Source: Dehalococcoidia bacterium UBA2991 (GTDB lineage Bacteria > Chloroflexota > Dehalococcoidia > Tepidiformales > Tepidiformaceae). Taken from it: 64,000 nucleotides of DNA. The notes beneath the pieces are model-generated. The model was not told where the DNA came from. It searched no databases and saw only the letters and a list, made by a program, of their open reading frames with translations. Position numbers and translations under genes: made by a program. Below are positions 34,630 to 43,484 of this stretch, piece by piece (positions within the stretch are counted from its first letter, which is position 1; every line of letters starts with the position of its first letter). The DNA is taken from contig DEAD01000001.1 of assembly GCA_002346645.1 (NCBI GenBank), positions 84,561-148,560 on the forward strand, given 5' to 3'.

Positions 34630-36492
34630 TCAATTGCGATTCTCCAGGGAAGAGCGCATCACTCGCACATCACCAGTTCGACGAGTGACATGGGTAGCGT
34701 CAAGATGTTCAAGAATTGCCTGGGCATACTTTCTGCTTGTTCCGAAAAGGTCCCGGACTTCGGCTAGGCTGACAGATCCTTTTTCCTCGATATGACTACG
34801 AATACGTTTAACAAGATCCATATACACATCTGCGTCAAAGATGACGCCCGAGCCTGTGTCCTCAACGAGCCCCTCTCCTACAAGATAGGCAAGTAAATCA
34901 GGAGGGGGCAGAGATTCAGTAGGGGGACTCGCTCCACCCGCCTTGATGGCAGCCATGAAAACGGCCACCTGCTCCTCCTGTGCCTTACTAAGCATCACAA
35001 CGTACTGCAACGGATGGAGCCCTCCACCGGAGCCTTCCACTAAATCTTTAGTTCTGACCGTCTCTGCGACGACAAGAGCGAAGAGATTTGGTTCAAGGGC
35101 AAGCCGGCTACGTAAGTATTCCCGAGGAGCAACCGAGCGGAGAGGATGCTCGTCCAGATAGTCTTCTACGGCCTGAACAAGCGCAGCAGCAGCTGTAGTT
35201 AGCCAAGGACTGCCGACGAGGATGGGGCCATGTTCAACGGCACGATAAGCTTCCAAGAGGTGGTCAACAGCAGAAGCGGCCTGCTCCAATTGGAGGCCAA
35301 GAACTGGTCCAACTTCCGAACGACTTAAGGGACCTGCAGCAAGTAGATCGGCGAGGCGTTCGGCAGGAGGGGCTTCAAGCTGACGTCCTAGAGCTTCCAA
35401 CGTTGGCAAATGGTTGCGGCGATGGCGCCGGGGGTTGACGGCAACAATGGGTCCACCAGCAACGGTCTCGTTGGGAGAACGAACCACGCAACTGTCGTGG
35501 GGCAGCACCGCAACAGGGGTTTCCAGCACGAGCTGAGCCCAACCGGTCTCCCCTGCCCCGAGCTCGTCACGATCGAGGAAGCGGACCTTAGCCTCTGACT
35601 CCGCAGTAGCAGAGAGAAAGGTAACTCCAGAATCATGTACCAAAGGCTTAGAAAGGAGGGCGGTGGCCTTCAGGCGCACGTCAAGAGAGTGGGCTGGCGT
35701 CAGCACATCGCGGGAGGAAAGCACCATTCCCCGTCGTAACTGCTCAGTACGAATACCACTGAGGTTGACAGCAGCCCGGGTTCCGGGACTGAGTAGTTCA
35801 GCTTTCTCACCATGGCGTTGAAGTCCGCGAATGCGTCCGCGAAGTCCCCCGGGCTGGATCTCTACTTCCTGCCCGACAGAGAGGCTTCCATCAAGCAAAG
35901 TACCCGTCACAACAGCACCGAAACCACGGATAGTGAAAGCACGGTCGATAGGGAGGCGAGGTCGTCCAAGATCACGCTTCGCAGGGGTGATATCAAGAGC
36001 CCTATCAAGAGTCTCAACTAGCTCATTGAGGCCCTCACCTATCGTGGCAGAAGTGCGCACGATAGGTGAGCCTTCAAGTCGGGTCCCAGCCAGAGTGTCG
36101 ACAATCTCAGCCTCTACAAGATCGACATACTCCTCTTCAACTAGATCGCACTTGGTAATAGCAACCACACCCTCGGGAACATCAAGCAGATCAAGAATAG
36201 CGAGGTGTTCATGGGTTTGAAGCATGGGGCCCTCATCGGCGGCCACCACTAGTAAAGCCAAATCCACGCCACCAGCACCCGCAAGCATGTTTTTGATGAA
36301 CCGCTCATGACCGGGGACATCCACAACGCTTACATCTCTGCCAGAGGGAAGATTGAGCCAAGCGAATCCAAGGTCGATGGTAAGACCACGCTCCTTCTCC
36401 TCGCGGAGGCGATCAGGATCGATGTTAGTGAGGGCGCGCACCAAGGCGCTTTTTCCGTGGTCAACGTGACCAGCGGTACCAACGACGTACAT
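34630..36492 (-). CDS. selB: Selenocysteine-specific translation elongation factor
   Basis: SelB brings selenocysteyl-tRNA to UGA codons marked by a SECIS hairpin. The 620-residue product has the GTPase G1 motif GHVDHGKS at residues 8-15, D-V-P-G-H-E (G3) and T-K-C-D (G4). Domains II and III follow, then winged-helix domains (about 370-620) that bind the SECIS RNA, ending with RTGDVRVMRSS. The full length argues that it is functional. No selA, selD or tRNA-Sec gene is seen in this window. Confidence 0.95.
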   Translation of the reverse strand: MYVVGTAGHVDHGKSALVRALTNIDPDRLREEKERGLTIDLGFAWLNLPSGRDVSVVDVPGHERFIKNMLAGAGGVDLALLVVAADEGPMLQTHEHLAILDLLDVPEGVVAITKCDLVEEEYVDLVEAEIVDTLAGTRLEGSPIVRTSATIGEGLNELVETLDRALDITPAKRDLGRPRLPIDRAFTIRGFGAVVTGTLLDGSLSVGQEVEIQPGGLRGRIRGLQRHGEKAELLSPGTRAAVNLSGIRTEQLRRGMVLSSRDVLTPAHSLDVRLKATALLSKPLVHDSGVTFLSATAESEAKVRFLDRDELGAGETGWAQLVLETPVAVLPHDSCVVRSPNETVAGGPIVAVNPRRHRRNHLPTLEALGRQLEAPPAERLADLLAAGPLSRSEVGPVLGLQLEQAASAVDHLLEAYRAVEHGPILVGSPWLTTAAAALVQAVEDYLDEHPLRSVAPREYLRSRLALEPNLFALVVAETVRTKDLVEGSGGGLHPLQYVVMLSKAQEEQVAVFMAAIKAGGASPPTESLPPPDLLAYLVGEGLVEDTGSGVIFDADVYMDLVKRIRSHIEEKGSVSLAEVRDLFGTSRKYAQAILEHLDATHVTRRTGDVRVMRSSLENRN

Positions 36493-36505
36493 GAGCGTGA
36501 GGAGA

Positions 36506-37714
36506 TTATGCCACGTTGGGAGGAGACCTTCGGGGAACCGACCTGTCCTGTTCCCGACGTTGTCGGAGATGAAGCATGACCTGCACCGCTACTTCGCTAT
36601 GGAGAAGCTGGCCACGGGAGGTTAGCCTCAACCGCCCATCGACGTCCTCGAGGAGTCCGGTCTTACGGCAAGCATCAAGGGGCGGCCCAACAGCATTTCC
36701 GATGGTCTCACCAAAACACTCGGAAAACTCAGCAGGATCGAAGCCTTCAATGAGACGAAGACGAAGTGCAAGCCAGTCGGACATAGAGGTGGCAGTATCA
36801 GGGCATACCGCTTCTTTAAGCCCACGCCCAGAGGAATGAACTGCTTCGATGTACTCCCTTGGATGGGCTATGTTCTCGAAGCGCTGGCCATCAATAAAGC
36901 CATGGGCCCCAGCGCCAATGCCAAGGTAATCTCCCCAATTCCAATAAACACCATTATGGCGACTCTCATGACCCGGTCGTGCCCAATTAGAAATTTCGTA
37001 ATGGGTGAAACCGGCAGCATTAAGCCGAACGGTTGAGGCTTCATACATAGCAGCCACCGCATCAGAGTCAAGGGGAATGACATCTCCTCGGTCAACTCGC
37101 CCTGAGAGGGGAGTACCCGACTCAACGGTAAGGGCGTAAAGGGACAGGTGATCTGGGGCTAGATCGATAGCGTAGTCGAGCGTGGACAGCCAGGCCGAAG
37201 CGGTCTGATCAGGGAGGCCATATATGAGGTCTAGATTTACGCTTGAGAAACCAGCCTCTCGAGCAAGCTGAAGGGAAGCATTAGTAGCTTCGGGGGTATG
37301 CACACGGTCCAGGAAGGCAAGCTCACTGGCCGTAAAGCTCTGCGCACCAAAGGAAATACGATTGACACCACCTCTTACCAGGGACCGAAGGCCCGGTCCG
37401 GAGGTGGTTCCCGGATTGGCCTCTAGGCTAATCTCGGCATCTGGGGCCATGGAAGCAACACTACGAACGGCCTGAATAATAGTACTGAGGGACTCGGGCG
37501 GCATCTCACCAGGTGTTCCGCCTCCAAAAGCGATCGAAGTGACCTCCCGATTAATGAGTCCCGGGCCCCAGGCCTCAATTTCCTTGACAACTGCATCAGC
37601 GTAGGCAGGCATGACCGCCTCCATGCCCGCATAGGTATTGAAGTCACAATACCCACAGACCCGCACGCAAAAAGGGATATGTACGTAGATAGCTAGGGAG
37701 CTCGCGTTCCTCAT
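36506..37714 (-). CDS. hemW: Radical SAM haem chaperone HemW (coproporphyrinogen oxidase-like)
   Basis: HemW binds a [4Fe-4S] cluster and is reported to transfer haem; earlier it was called an oxygen-independent coproporphyrinogen oxidase. The cluster cysteines Cys16, Cys20 and Cys23 are in CVRVCGYC. The G-G-G-T-P motif near residue 65, N-R-I-S-F-G-A-Q-S, and the C-terminal HemW-type domain complete 402 residues. True HemN has extra N-terminal sequence lacking here, so HemW is preferred. The start ATG overlaps the GDPD stop (ATGA). selB is 13 bases downstream. Confidence 0.93.
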   Translation of the reverse strand: MRNASSLAIYVHIPFCVRVCGYCDFNTYAGMEAVMPAYADAVVKEIEAWGPGLINREVTSIAFGGGTPGEMPPESLSTIIQAVRSVASMAPDAEISLEANPGTTSGPGLRSLVRGGVNRISFGAQSFTASELAFLDRVHTPEATNASLQLAREAGFSSVNLDLIYGLPDQTASAWLSTLDYAIDLAPDHLSLYALTVESGTPLSGRVDRGDVIPLDSDAVAAMYEASTVRLNAAGFTHYEISNWARPGHESRHNGVYWNWGDYLGIGAGAHGFIDGQRFENIAHPREYIEAVHSSGRGLKEAVCPDTATSMSDWLALRLRLIEGFDPAEFSECFGETIGNAVGPPLDACRKTGLLEDVDGRLRLTSRGQLLHSEVAVQVMLHLRQRREQDRSVPRRSPPNVA

Positions 37715-38496
37715 GGCGTATTGGCAAGGGCGGCTCGTATTGCTTCAACCTGGTTAGTTGTAATTGCATCAACGCCCCATCGGGCAAGTTCACAAGCCCG
37801 GTCTCCTTCATCGACTGTCCAGGCAACAACGGCAAGACCAGCATCGTGAAAATCCGCAATTACCCGCTCGTTAAGGAGGGAGTACCGACAGGAGACTCCC
37901 GCCGGTAGGGAATCATGGCGCATCACTGACTGGAAAAGATCGAACTGTTCAAGAGTATCTATCGAGTAGAAGAGGTCAATCTGGGGGCAAGCCAGGCCTA
38001 CTTGGCGAAGAAGAGGCCAGTTCTGCGAAGAAGCCAAGACATCGACTTCCTGCCCAAAAGAGGCCAGCACCCCACGGAGAATCTGTGGGACTTCACCAAG
38101 ACCGTTTTTGAGATCAAGCAGAACACCAGCCTTACCCTGGCAAGCAAAAAGAAGGTCCTCGAGTACGAAAGCAGGCCGACCAGCAGTGGTTAGATACCAG
38201 AGCTCATAAAGGATGGGCAACGGACCAGGGAGACGTCGCTCGTGCCTAGCTTCAAGACGTCCGCGGTGAAGCCAAAGATCGACCTCAATAAAAGACGCAC
38301 GAGCAGACATAGCCTTATGAGCCCGAGCAGCACCGTTTCCACCACCATGCGCGATAAGAGCTGGACCTGAGGAGGGGTTCTCGGAAAAAGAAGAGTTTCG
38401 CCTTACGAGGGTGCTCAAGACTTCTGCGCAATCATCTGGCCTCCGCAAGGGAACCGAGACAGAAAGTTTCTCACGCCTTCCCCCCTTCCCGTCCAA
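37711..38496 (-). CDS. Glycerophosphodiester phosphodiesterase family protein
   Basis: The 261-residue product has the GDPD TIM-barrel order: I-A-H-G-G-G-N at about residue 48, F-I-E-V-D-L-W near 70, and a R-H-E segment near 84, with a final A-W-T-V-D-E motif near 225. The catalytic histidine in active GDPD is usually in HRG; here the first motif reads HGG, which weakens the enzyme call. It is 25 bases into the end of the SirB1-like gene and overlaps hemW. The role is likely phospholipid turnover, with altered substrate or activity possible. Confidence 0.78.
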   Translation of the reverse strand: MDGKGGRREKLSVSVPLRRPDDCAEVLSTLVRRNSSFSENPSSGPALIAHGGGNGAARAHKAMSARASFIEVDLWLHRGRLEARHERRLPGPLPILYELWYLTTAGRPAFVLEDLLFACQGKAGVLLDLKNGLGEVPQILRGVLASFGQEVDVLASSQNWPLLRQVGLACPQIDLFYSIDTLEQFDLFQSVMRHDSLPAGVSCRYSLLNERVIADFHDAGLAVVAWTVDEGDRACELARWGVDAITTNQVEAIRAALANTP

Positions 38497-39304
38497 GCCA
38501 TAACCGAAGGTTATCGAGTACGCGGAGCGCCCGAGGATTCAGTTCTTGTTCTCCGCTGCCAACGTACCGTTCGAGATCAGCCAAAGCAAGCCTATTTTCA
38601 CCCTGCTGGTAGTGAAGTAGGCCCCGCTCTAGATAGAGAGCTGCATTCCAGGGTTCGAGGCGTAAACGAAAGCCAAGAGCTGCAATCCAGCGAACCGCAT
38701 CGCCTTTGGTTTGATAGGCAACGCATAGGTTGATAAGCATGCGCTGAAGAATCTGACGACGAGTCACAGCAGCAAGAAGAGAATCCACACTGGGCAAGGT
38801 AACGCCACTGGCATCGAGACGTTCCAGAAGCTCGGCATGGGTGGGTTGTTCTCCGCCATTAAAGGGATCTACGAAAAAGCCCTGGGGACCTCCGCAACGA
38901 ACAAGAAAATGGCCGGGGAAACCAATGCCCTCACATTCGAGACCAATGCGTTGCGCAACTTCCATATAGACGAGAGAAAGCGTTATAGGTATGCCAAGAC
39001 GGCGTTCGATTACACGGTCGATATAGCTATTTTCGGCTTCGAAATAGTGTTCGCGGTTACCGGAGAAACCGAGATTCTCGAAGAGCTCCATCGCTACTAA
39101 CCGGGCAAGCTCTTCAGGTGACAAAAGCTGAACATCCTGCTGACGAACAGTTTCGGCAATAAGATCGAGCTCCCGAGAGAGAGCGTGCCCATCCACATCT
39201 TCATGTCCGAGACGAGCAACGGCCACAGCCCCACCGAAGAGATCAACCTCGTGATCCTGGCCAGCTATGGCCTGGACAAATTGGCTCTCGGGGGTGTTTT
39301 CCAC
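38471..39304 (-). CDS. SirB1-family transglutaminase-like/TPR protein
   Basis: The 277-residue protein is like SirB1/YchA: the core L-G-I-P-I-T-L-S-L-V-Y-M-E-V-A near residues 105-118, G-I-G-F-P-G-H-F-L-V-R near 127-138, and two tetratricopeptide-like helices at the C-terminus (LRLEPWNAALYLERGLLHY). The N-terminal strand pattern fits a transglutaminase-like fold, without an obvious catalytic Cys. Homologues often sit near release-factor or haem genes, but no clear function is known. It overlaps the GDPD gene by 25 bases. Confidence 0.85.
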   Translation of the reverse strand: MENTPESQFVQAIAGQDHEVDLFGGAVAVARLGHEDVDGHALSRELDLIAETVRQQDVQLLSPEELARLVAMELFENLGFSGNREHYFEAENSYIDRVIERRLGIPITLSLVYMEVAQRIGLECEGIGFPGHFLVRCGGPQGFFVDPFNGGEQPTHAELLERLDASGVTLPSVDSLLAAVTRRQILQRMLINLCVAYQTKGDAVRWIAALGFRLRLEPWNAALYLERGLLHYQQGENRLALADLERYVGSGEQELNPRALRVLDNLRLWLGREGGKA

Positions 39305-39395
39305 CGCTAGGTCAGGATAGGGCCGGTCAACTCAAAAGACCAGCGAACAGAACAACAAGGGGGCCCACAGGAAAGACCCCCGGTAGAGTTTCGGA

Positions 39396-40631
39396 ATGCG
39401 CTTGTGGTTGGCGGTACAGGAATGGCTAACAGGAGCACCCCACGGATTGGGGCTAAGCATCTTCTGTGCGCAGATCGCCCTAGGCATCGTTATCTTCGCT
39501 ATCTTCCAGGAGTTCGTCCCAAACAGCCTGGGAGCAAGCGACGGTTTTGGGGGCTATCTGCTGGGCCTCTACGGTGGTGCTCGCTTCCTTTCAGAAACCC
39601 CTGCAGGGGCCATCAGTGACCGCATAGAGCGGAAGCTTGCCTTGGTAATCGGATTTGTGCTGATGATCCCAGCATTAGCTCTGATGGGATTCGTGCAGCA
39701 GGAACATGCTTATCTGGGTTTTGCAGCTCTACTAGGAATTTCAACAGCGTTTATCTGGCCCGCAACGTATGCAATCGGGGCAGATCTGTACCCACCAGCT
39801 GAGAGGGGAAAAGTGGTGGGATTCTTGAACGTGGGGCAGCTATTTGGATTCGGACTGGGAGCCCTTCTCGGAGCACTTTTTGTAGAAAAGGTCCCCAACG
39901 TACTCTTCATCATCGGGATCGGGGCCGTCATGGCAGCCCTGGTCCTGGGACAGACAAGGGTTCCTGCCTACAGACAGGACCTGGACCTGGGTATTGTGCA
40001 TGAACGTCGCCCACCACTGCGGAGCGTACTGTCTGCACAACTAGTGTTCCTGAGTTTCCTAATCCTGGCAGCAACTGTCGGTGTCAGCTCACTAGTACCT
40101 GCAATACGTCCCTACGGAGATAACGTACTAAACATCTCATTTGCACAGCTAACGCTAGTCCTGATTCCAGCAGTAGTAGCCGGCGGAATCCTCTACATTC
40201 CAGCAGGGCATCTCTCCGACCGCGTCGGACGCACAGTCCCGATTTTCATAGGACAGATCCTAATCATCGCTGGGGCACTTACAGCAGCAGCAACAGGAAA
40301 CATCTTCCTAGCAGCCTCCGCAACGGCAGTACTTTTCTGCGGGCAAGTACTTCAGGTCCCAGCGCTGAACGCTTCCATGATGGACCTAGCCCCAGAGTCC
40401 TATAGAGGCACCTTGATCGGTTGGTCAGTAGCGCTTAGCGGACTAGGACTGGCAGTGGGGCCCGCCATCGGGGGGGCTGTCGTGGATGCATACGATGCGC
40501 CCACTGCATTCCAGACAGGAGCCATAATCGCAGGAGGAACAGCACTCTTAACTCTTGCCTACGGACGCGTTTATGGACACACGCGCCCGAAGCAACTCAT
40601 CAAGCAGACTACTGAACCAACGAAGGGCTAA
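39396..40631 (+). CDS. Major facilitator superfamily transporter
   Basis: The 411-residue protein has about 12 hydrophobic segments in two groups of six. The MFS signature between helices 2 and 3 appears as E-T-P-A-G-A-I-S-D-R-I-E-R-K near residue 68. A second copy, G-H-L-S-D-R-V-G-R, is near residue 275. The start ATG is near the minus-strand gene start at 39304, giving a divergent pair with 91 bases between them. It converges with the cyclophilin gene. The substrate cannot be told from sequence; drug efflux-like or sugar-efflux members share this form. Confidence 0.88.
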   Translation: MRLWLAVQEWLTGAPHGLGLSIFCAQIALGIVIFAIFQEFVPNSLGASDGFGGYLLGLYGGARFLSETPAGAISDRIERKLALVIGFVLMIPALALMGFVQQEHAYLGFAALLGISTAFIWPATYAIGADLYPPAERGKVVGFLNVGQLFGFGLGALLGALFVEKVPNVLFIIGIGAVMAALVLGQTRVPAYRQDLDLGIVHERRPPLRSVLSAQLVFLSFLILAATVGVSSLVPAIRPYGDNVLNISFAQLTLVLIPAVVAGGILYIPAGHLSDRVGRTVPIFIGQILIIAGALTAAATGNIFLAASATAVLFCGQVLQVPALNASMMDLAPESYRGTLIGWSVALSGLGLAVGPAIGGAVVDAYDAPTAFQTGAIIAGGTALLTLAYGRVYGHTRPKQLIKQTTEPTKG

Positions 40632-40634
40632 CCG

Positions 40635-41138
40635 TCAGCTTTCGACGATCGTTACTCCGCTAATGGAGACTGGCTCGGCAGGACGATCATTGGGACCTGT
40701 CTCGGCCCCAGCAATGATATCCACAACATCTTCACCCTCAGTGAGCTTGCCAAAGATGGTGTAGTTCGGCGGCAGCGGATAGTCCGCATGCATGATGAAG
40801 AATTGGCTACCATTGGTGTTGGGGCCAGCGTTAGCCATAGCAAGCGTTCCGCGGTCATAGGAACGAGTAACAGCCTCATCATCAAAGCGGTAACCGGGAC
40901 CGCCACGACCTGTGCCTGTGGGATCGCCACCCTGAACCATGAATCCAGGTATTACCCGGTGAAAAATAACCTCGTCGTAGAAACCATCACGGGAGAGGAA
41001 GACAAAATTATTGACAGTGTTTGGGGCATCACCTGGATAAAGCTCGGCAACCATCGAACCCGCAGAGGTTTCAATAGTTGCGGAATAGGTCTTGGCGGGG
41101 TCAATGGTCAGGGCGGGGGGTGAGTCGTACTGCTTCAC
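40635..41138 (-). CDS. Cyclophilin-type peptidyl-prolyl cis-trans isomerase
   Basis: The 167-residue product is a bacterial cyclophilin. The family pattern is clear: F-H-R-V-I-P-G-F-M-V-Q-G-G-D near residue 63 (catalytic Arg included), G-R-G-G-P-G-Y and M-A-N-A-G-P-N-T-N-G-S-Q-F-F near 100-112. There is no signal peptide if translation begins at GTG 41138, where GGAG lies just upstream; a longer in-frame GTG reading at 41234 would overlap ndk and adds no homologous sequence. It is probably cytosolic. ndk lies 61 bases upstream on the same strand. Confidence 0.9.
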   Translation of the reverse strand: MKQYDSPPALTIDPAKTYSATIETSAGSMVAELYPGDAPNTVNNFVFLSRDGFYDEVIFHRVIPGFMVQGGDPTGTGRGGPGYRFDDEAVTRSYDRGTLAMANAGPNTNGSQFFIMHADYPLPPNYTIFGKLTEGEDVVDIIAGAETGPNDRPAEPVSISGVTIVES

Positions 41139-41199
41139 AGGAACTCCAATCGGTATGGAAGTAGGGCAAGCATAAGAGACAGCGGCGTTTCGCTCGCGC

Positions 41200-41661
41200 T
41201 TAGGGGTTCTCAGAGATCCAGCGTTCGTTATCACGGGACCACTGCACTAGCTCTTCTTGAGTGAAAAAGAGGGCGAGCTCACGTTCACCGCTCTCTGGGC
41301 TATCGCTGGCATGGACAAGGTTACGTCCTACCTCGAGCCCAAAATCACCACGAATAGTGCCTGCTGCTGCCTGCGAGGGATTAGTTACACCCACACTGTT
41401 ACGAATTGCAGACGTAGCGGAGTCCCCCTCAAAAACAGCAGCAATTATGGGGCTACTTGTGATGTAGTCGACGAGAGCAGCGAAGAAGGGCTTACCTTCG
41501 TGTTCGGCATAATGCCGACTAGCAAGATCTTGATCAACGCGCATGAGCTTAAGGCCGATTAGGAGCAGTCCACGGTTTTCCAGTCGCTGGAGAACTGCTC
41601 CAGCTAGGCCGCGCTGCATAGCGTCTGGTTTAACGAGGACGAGGGAACGTTCATTTGCCAT
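41200..41661 (-). CDS. ndk: Nucleoside diphosphate kinase
   Basis: Ndk transfers the gamma phosphate between nucleoside tri- and diphosphates through a phosphohistidine. His117 in RNLVHASDS is the active-site histidine. LVLVKPDA at the start and G-R-N-L-V-H are standard. ATG 41661 gives 153 residues, the usual size; longer reading into tsaB is not supported. tsaB ends four bases upstream. One difference: the common sequence before the active His is N-V-V-H, here N-L-V-H, which is conservative. Confidence 0.95.
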   Translation of the reverse strand: MANERSLVLVKPDAMQRGLAGAVLQRLENRGLLLIGLKLMRVDQDLASRHYAEHEGKPFFAALVDYITSSPIIAAVFEGDSATSAIRNSVGVTNPSQAAAGTIRGDFGLEVGRNLVHASDSPESGERELALFFTQEELVQWSRDNERWISENP

Positions 41662-41665
41662 AGAG

Positions 41666-42313
41666 CTATCGTGCTGGCAGATGGCCCTGCGCGCCAGCAG
41701 GGCCAAAGGGACGACGAGGAGTCGTGACGTTGGGCTCGCGAATATATATGGGAGTCAACTCTGAAGCAGGTTCGAGAGATCCTCTCCTGTAAGAGGCTAG
41801 TGCCGCAACAACACGTTCGCGGGGGGACACTTCTTGCGCGCCCAGATCACCTGCTTCCTCACCAGCAAGAGAACCCCCAGAGAGTTCCTCCGGTGTGCTA
41901 ATTCGCATGGGCCCCTGAGGAACACGGCCCAGAAAGTCCTGGGCAGCGAAATCACCACGACCAGCAGGGTGGATAGCCGTAAAAGTAAGCGGAGGGACAA
42001 CATCATCACTGCAAGCTACTGCCACAGCCTCGAGTGTGGAGATCCCAACCAGAAGACTGCCCTGCGCCAGGGCAAGCCCCTGGGCAGTAGCGATACCCGC
42101 CCTTAATCCCGAGTAACTCCCAGGACCGCGGACAACTATCACGGCATCCAGGTGAACCCCACGAAGGTACTCCTCGACGGCAGCCAGAAGGGAAGTATGA
42201 GTGAAATCGGAAACGCTCTCTATGACGCGAGGTTTCTCTTCCGGAGAACCCTCCAAAGCGAGGGCTATAGCAAACGCAGGAGATGCGGTATCAATGGCGA
42301 GGATAGCGCTCAC
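41666..42313 (-). CDS. tsaB: tRNA threonylcarbamoyladenosine biosynthesis protein TsaB
   Basis: TsaB helps TsaD and TsaE form the t6A modification on tRNAs reading ANN codons. The 215-residue product has A-I-L-A-I-D-T-A-S at its start, the family signature, and V-V-R-G-P-G-S-Y-S-G-L-R-A-G-I near residue 62-76. The start GTG 42313 overlaps the tsaE stop (GTGA), so tsaE and tsaB are co-translated. tsaD and tsaC are not in this window. Confidence 0.93.
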   Translation of the reverse strand: MSAILAIDTASPAFAIALALEGSPEEKPRVIESVSDFTHTSLLAAVEEYLRGVHLDAVIVVRGPGSYSGLRAGIATAQGLALAQGSLLVGISTLEAVAVACSDDVVPPLTFTAIHPAGRGDFAAQDFLGRVPQGPMRISTPEELSGGSLAGEEAGDLGAQEVSPRERVVAALASYRRGSLEPASELTPIYIREPNVTTPRRPFGPAGAQGHLPAR

Positions 42314-42780
42314 GTGAGTTCCAGCTCGGCTAAAATTTCGCAACCTCGGTCAGCAACAGACTGTAGCCTAAACGAACGTTCATTACCTTCGCCGCAAGCA
42401 ATGTCAATGATGAGAGTGGCCGCAGGAAGCCCTCCCTCTGCTCGATCAGGCCATTCGACAACAAGAACACCACGTTCGGCCTCATCCCAAAGCCCAAGTT
42501 CAGAGAGATCAGTAGCCCCCGCAATACGGTAGAGGTCAGCATGGAAGAGGCACTCTCGACCCTGGTGTTCGTTAACGAGAACAAAGGTAGGGCTGTTTAT
42601 GGGGCCCGTACAGCCAAGACCTCGACCGATGCCTTGAGCGAGCCGCGTTTTACCGCTTCCAAGATCTCCACCCAAGAGGATCACATCGCCAGCATGAAGA
42701 ACATCACCTAGGCGTGCACCTAGAGAACGAGTCTCTTCCTCACTGGTGGTGACAAAAGTTACCTCGATGGAGGTGGACAT
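42310..42780 (-). CDS. tsaE: tRNA threonylcarbamoyladenosine biosynthesis ATPase TsaE
   Basis: TsaE is the ATPase of the t6A complex. The P-loop GDLGSGKT is at residues 38-45, preceded by L-G-G. S-P-T-F-V-L-V-N-E and H-A-D-L-Y-R-I are the usual next motifs, and V-V-E-W-P-D-R-A is near 106-113. The 156 residues match the YjeE family. It is divergent from the HTH gene, with 177 or more bases between them, and overlaps tsaB. Confidence 0.94.
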   Translation of the reverse strand: MSTSIEVTFVTTSEEETRSLGARLGDVLHAGDVILLGGDLGSGKTRLAQGIGRGLGCTGPINSPTFVLVNEHQGRECLFHADLYRIAGATDLSELGLWDEAERGVLVVEWPDRAEGGLPAATLIIDIACGEGNERSFRLQSVADRGCEILAELELT

Positions 42781-42921
42781 GACTGGTAAGTATAGGGAGG
42801 GGAAACCCTGCTCTCACCAGGGATGGCATGAAGGCAGAGAGACCCCCAGGGCAATTACTAACAAAACCACTTTCTCAAAAGGGGTGAGCCTAACCCCAAA
42901 CAGATAATGGGCGGAGGGTGT

Positions 42922-42943
42922 CCAATTGGGTCAAATAATTTGA
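42922..42943 (+). promoter_or_regulatory. Two adjacent palindromes upstream of the HTH regulator, possible operator
   Basis: CCAATTGG (42922-42929) is followed one base later by the 13-base perfect palindrome TCAAATAATTTGA (42931-42943). They lie in the divergent gap between tsaE and the XRE-like regulator. The tandem placement suits autoregulation by a dimeric HTH protein. No binding data; AT-rich palindromes can occur by chance. Confidence 0.4.
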
Positions 42944-43033
42944 CTATAGGAAGCATGTTTGTACTCTATTTCACAATCTTCCCTAGCCCTACTGGAATTG
43001 ACCTCAGGGGATTACGTAACCCATAAGGCGACG

Positions 43034-43429
43034 GTGAACTTGGTGACTGAGAACGGCAAAGATCTAACATCGGCAATACTTGGGGGTCGTATTCGGCAGG
43101 CACGCAAAGACGCGGGGCTAAGCCAAGTCCGGATGGCGCAGTTACTAAATACAACACAAAGTGCCGTCAGCCTATACGAAGCCGGGCAAAGGTCTGTGGG
43201 AATCGACATGCTCCTAAATGTGGCAGGCATCCTCAACCGGCCCCTGCATTACTTCTTGAACGCCATCGATGTGGTGCTGTACGTGCAAGATTCCAGAATT
43301 GCAAAACTAGCAAACGCACTTGAAGAGCGGCCCCAAGACATTGAAGAACTTCTCGATTACTGGGAGTTCGTCCACTGGCGGAAAGAACAGGAACGAGAGC
43401 AAGCGATCGAACTAGCCGCTGGCAGTTAA
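43034..43429 (+). CDS. XRE-family HTH transcriptional regulator
   Basis: The 131-residue product has a helix-turn-helix: RIRQARKDAGLSQVRMAQLL, then T-Q-S-A-V-S-L-Y-E-A-G-Q-R-S, residues about 16-50, typical of the cI/XRE class. A C-terminal charged helical region (about 90-131) ends in E-Q-E-R-E-Q-A-I-E-L. The start is uncertain: I prefer GTG 43034 with AAGG upstream, though the frame is open to TTG 42959 (156 residues). A palindromic pair lies upstream. The target genes are unknown; the downstream flavin-reductase gene is a candidate. Confidence 0.8.
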   Translation: MNLVTENGKDLTSAILGGRIRQARKDAGLSQVRMAQLLNTTQSAVSLYEAGQRSVGIDMLLNVAGILNRPLHYFLNAIDVVLYVQDSRIAKLANALEERPQDIEELLDYWEFVHWRKEQEREQAIELAAGS

Positions 43430-43484
43430 CATAGAGGGGCACGAGACGAAGGCACGAGCTAACACCTAAGGCAGGAGCAGAAAA

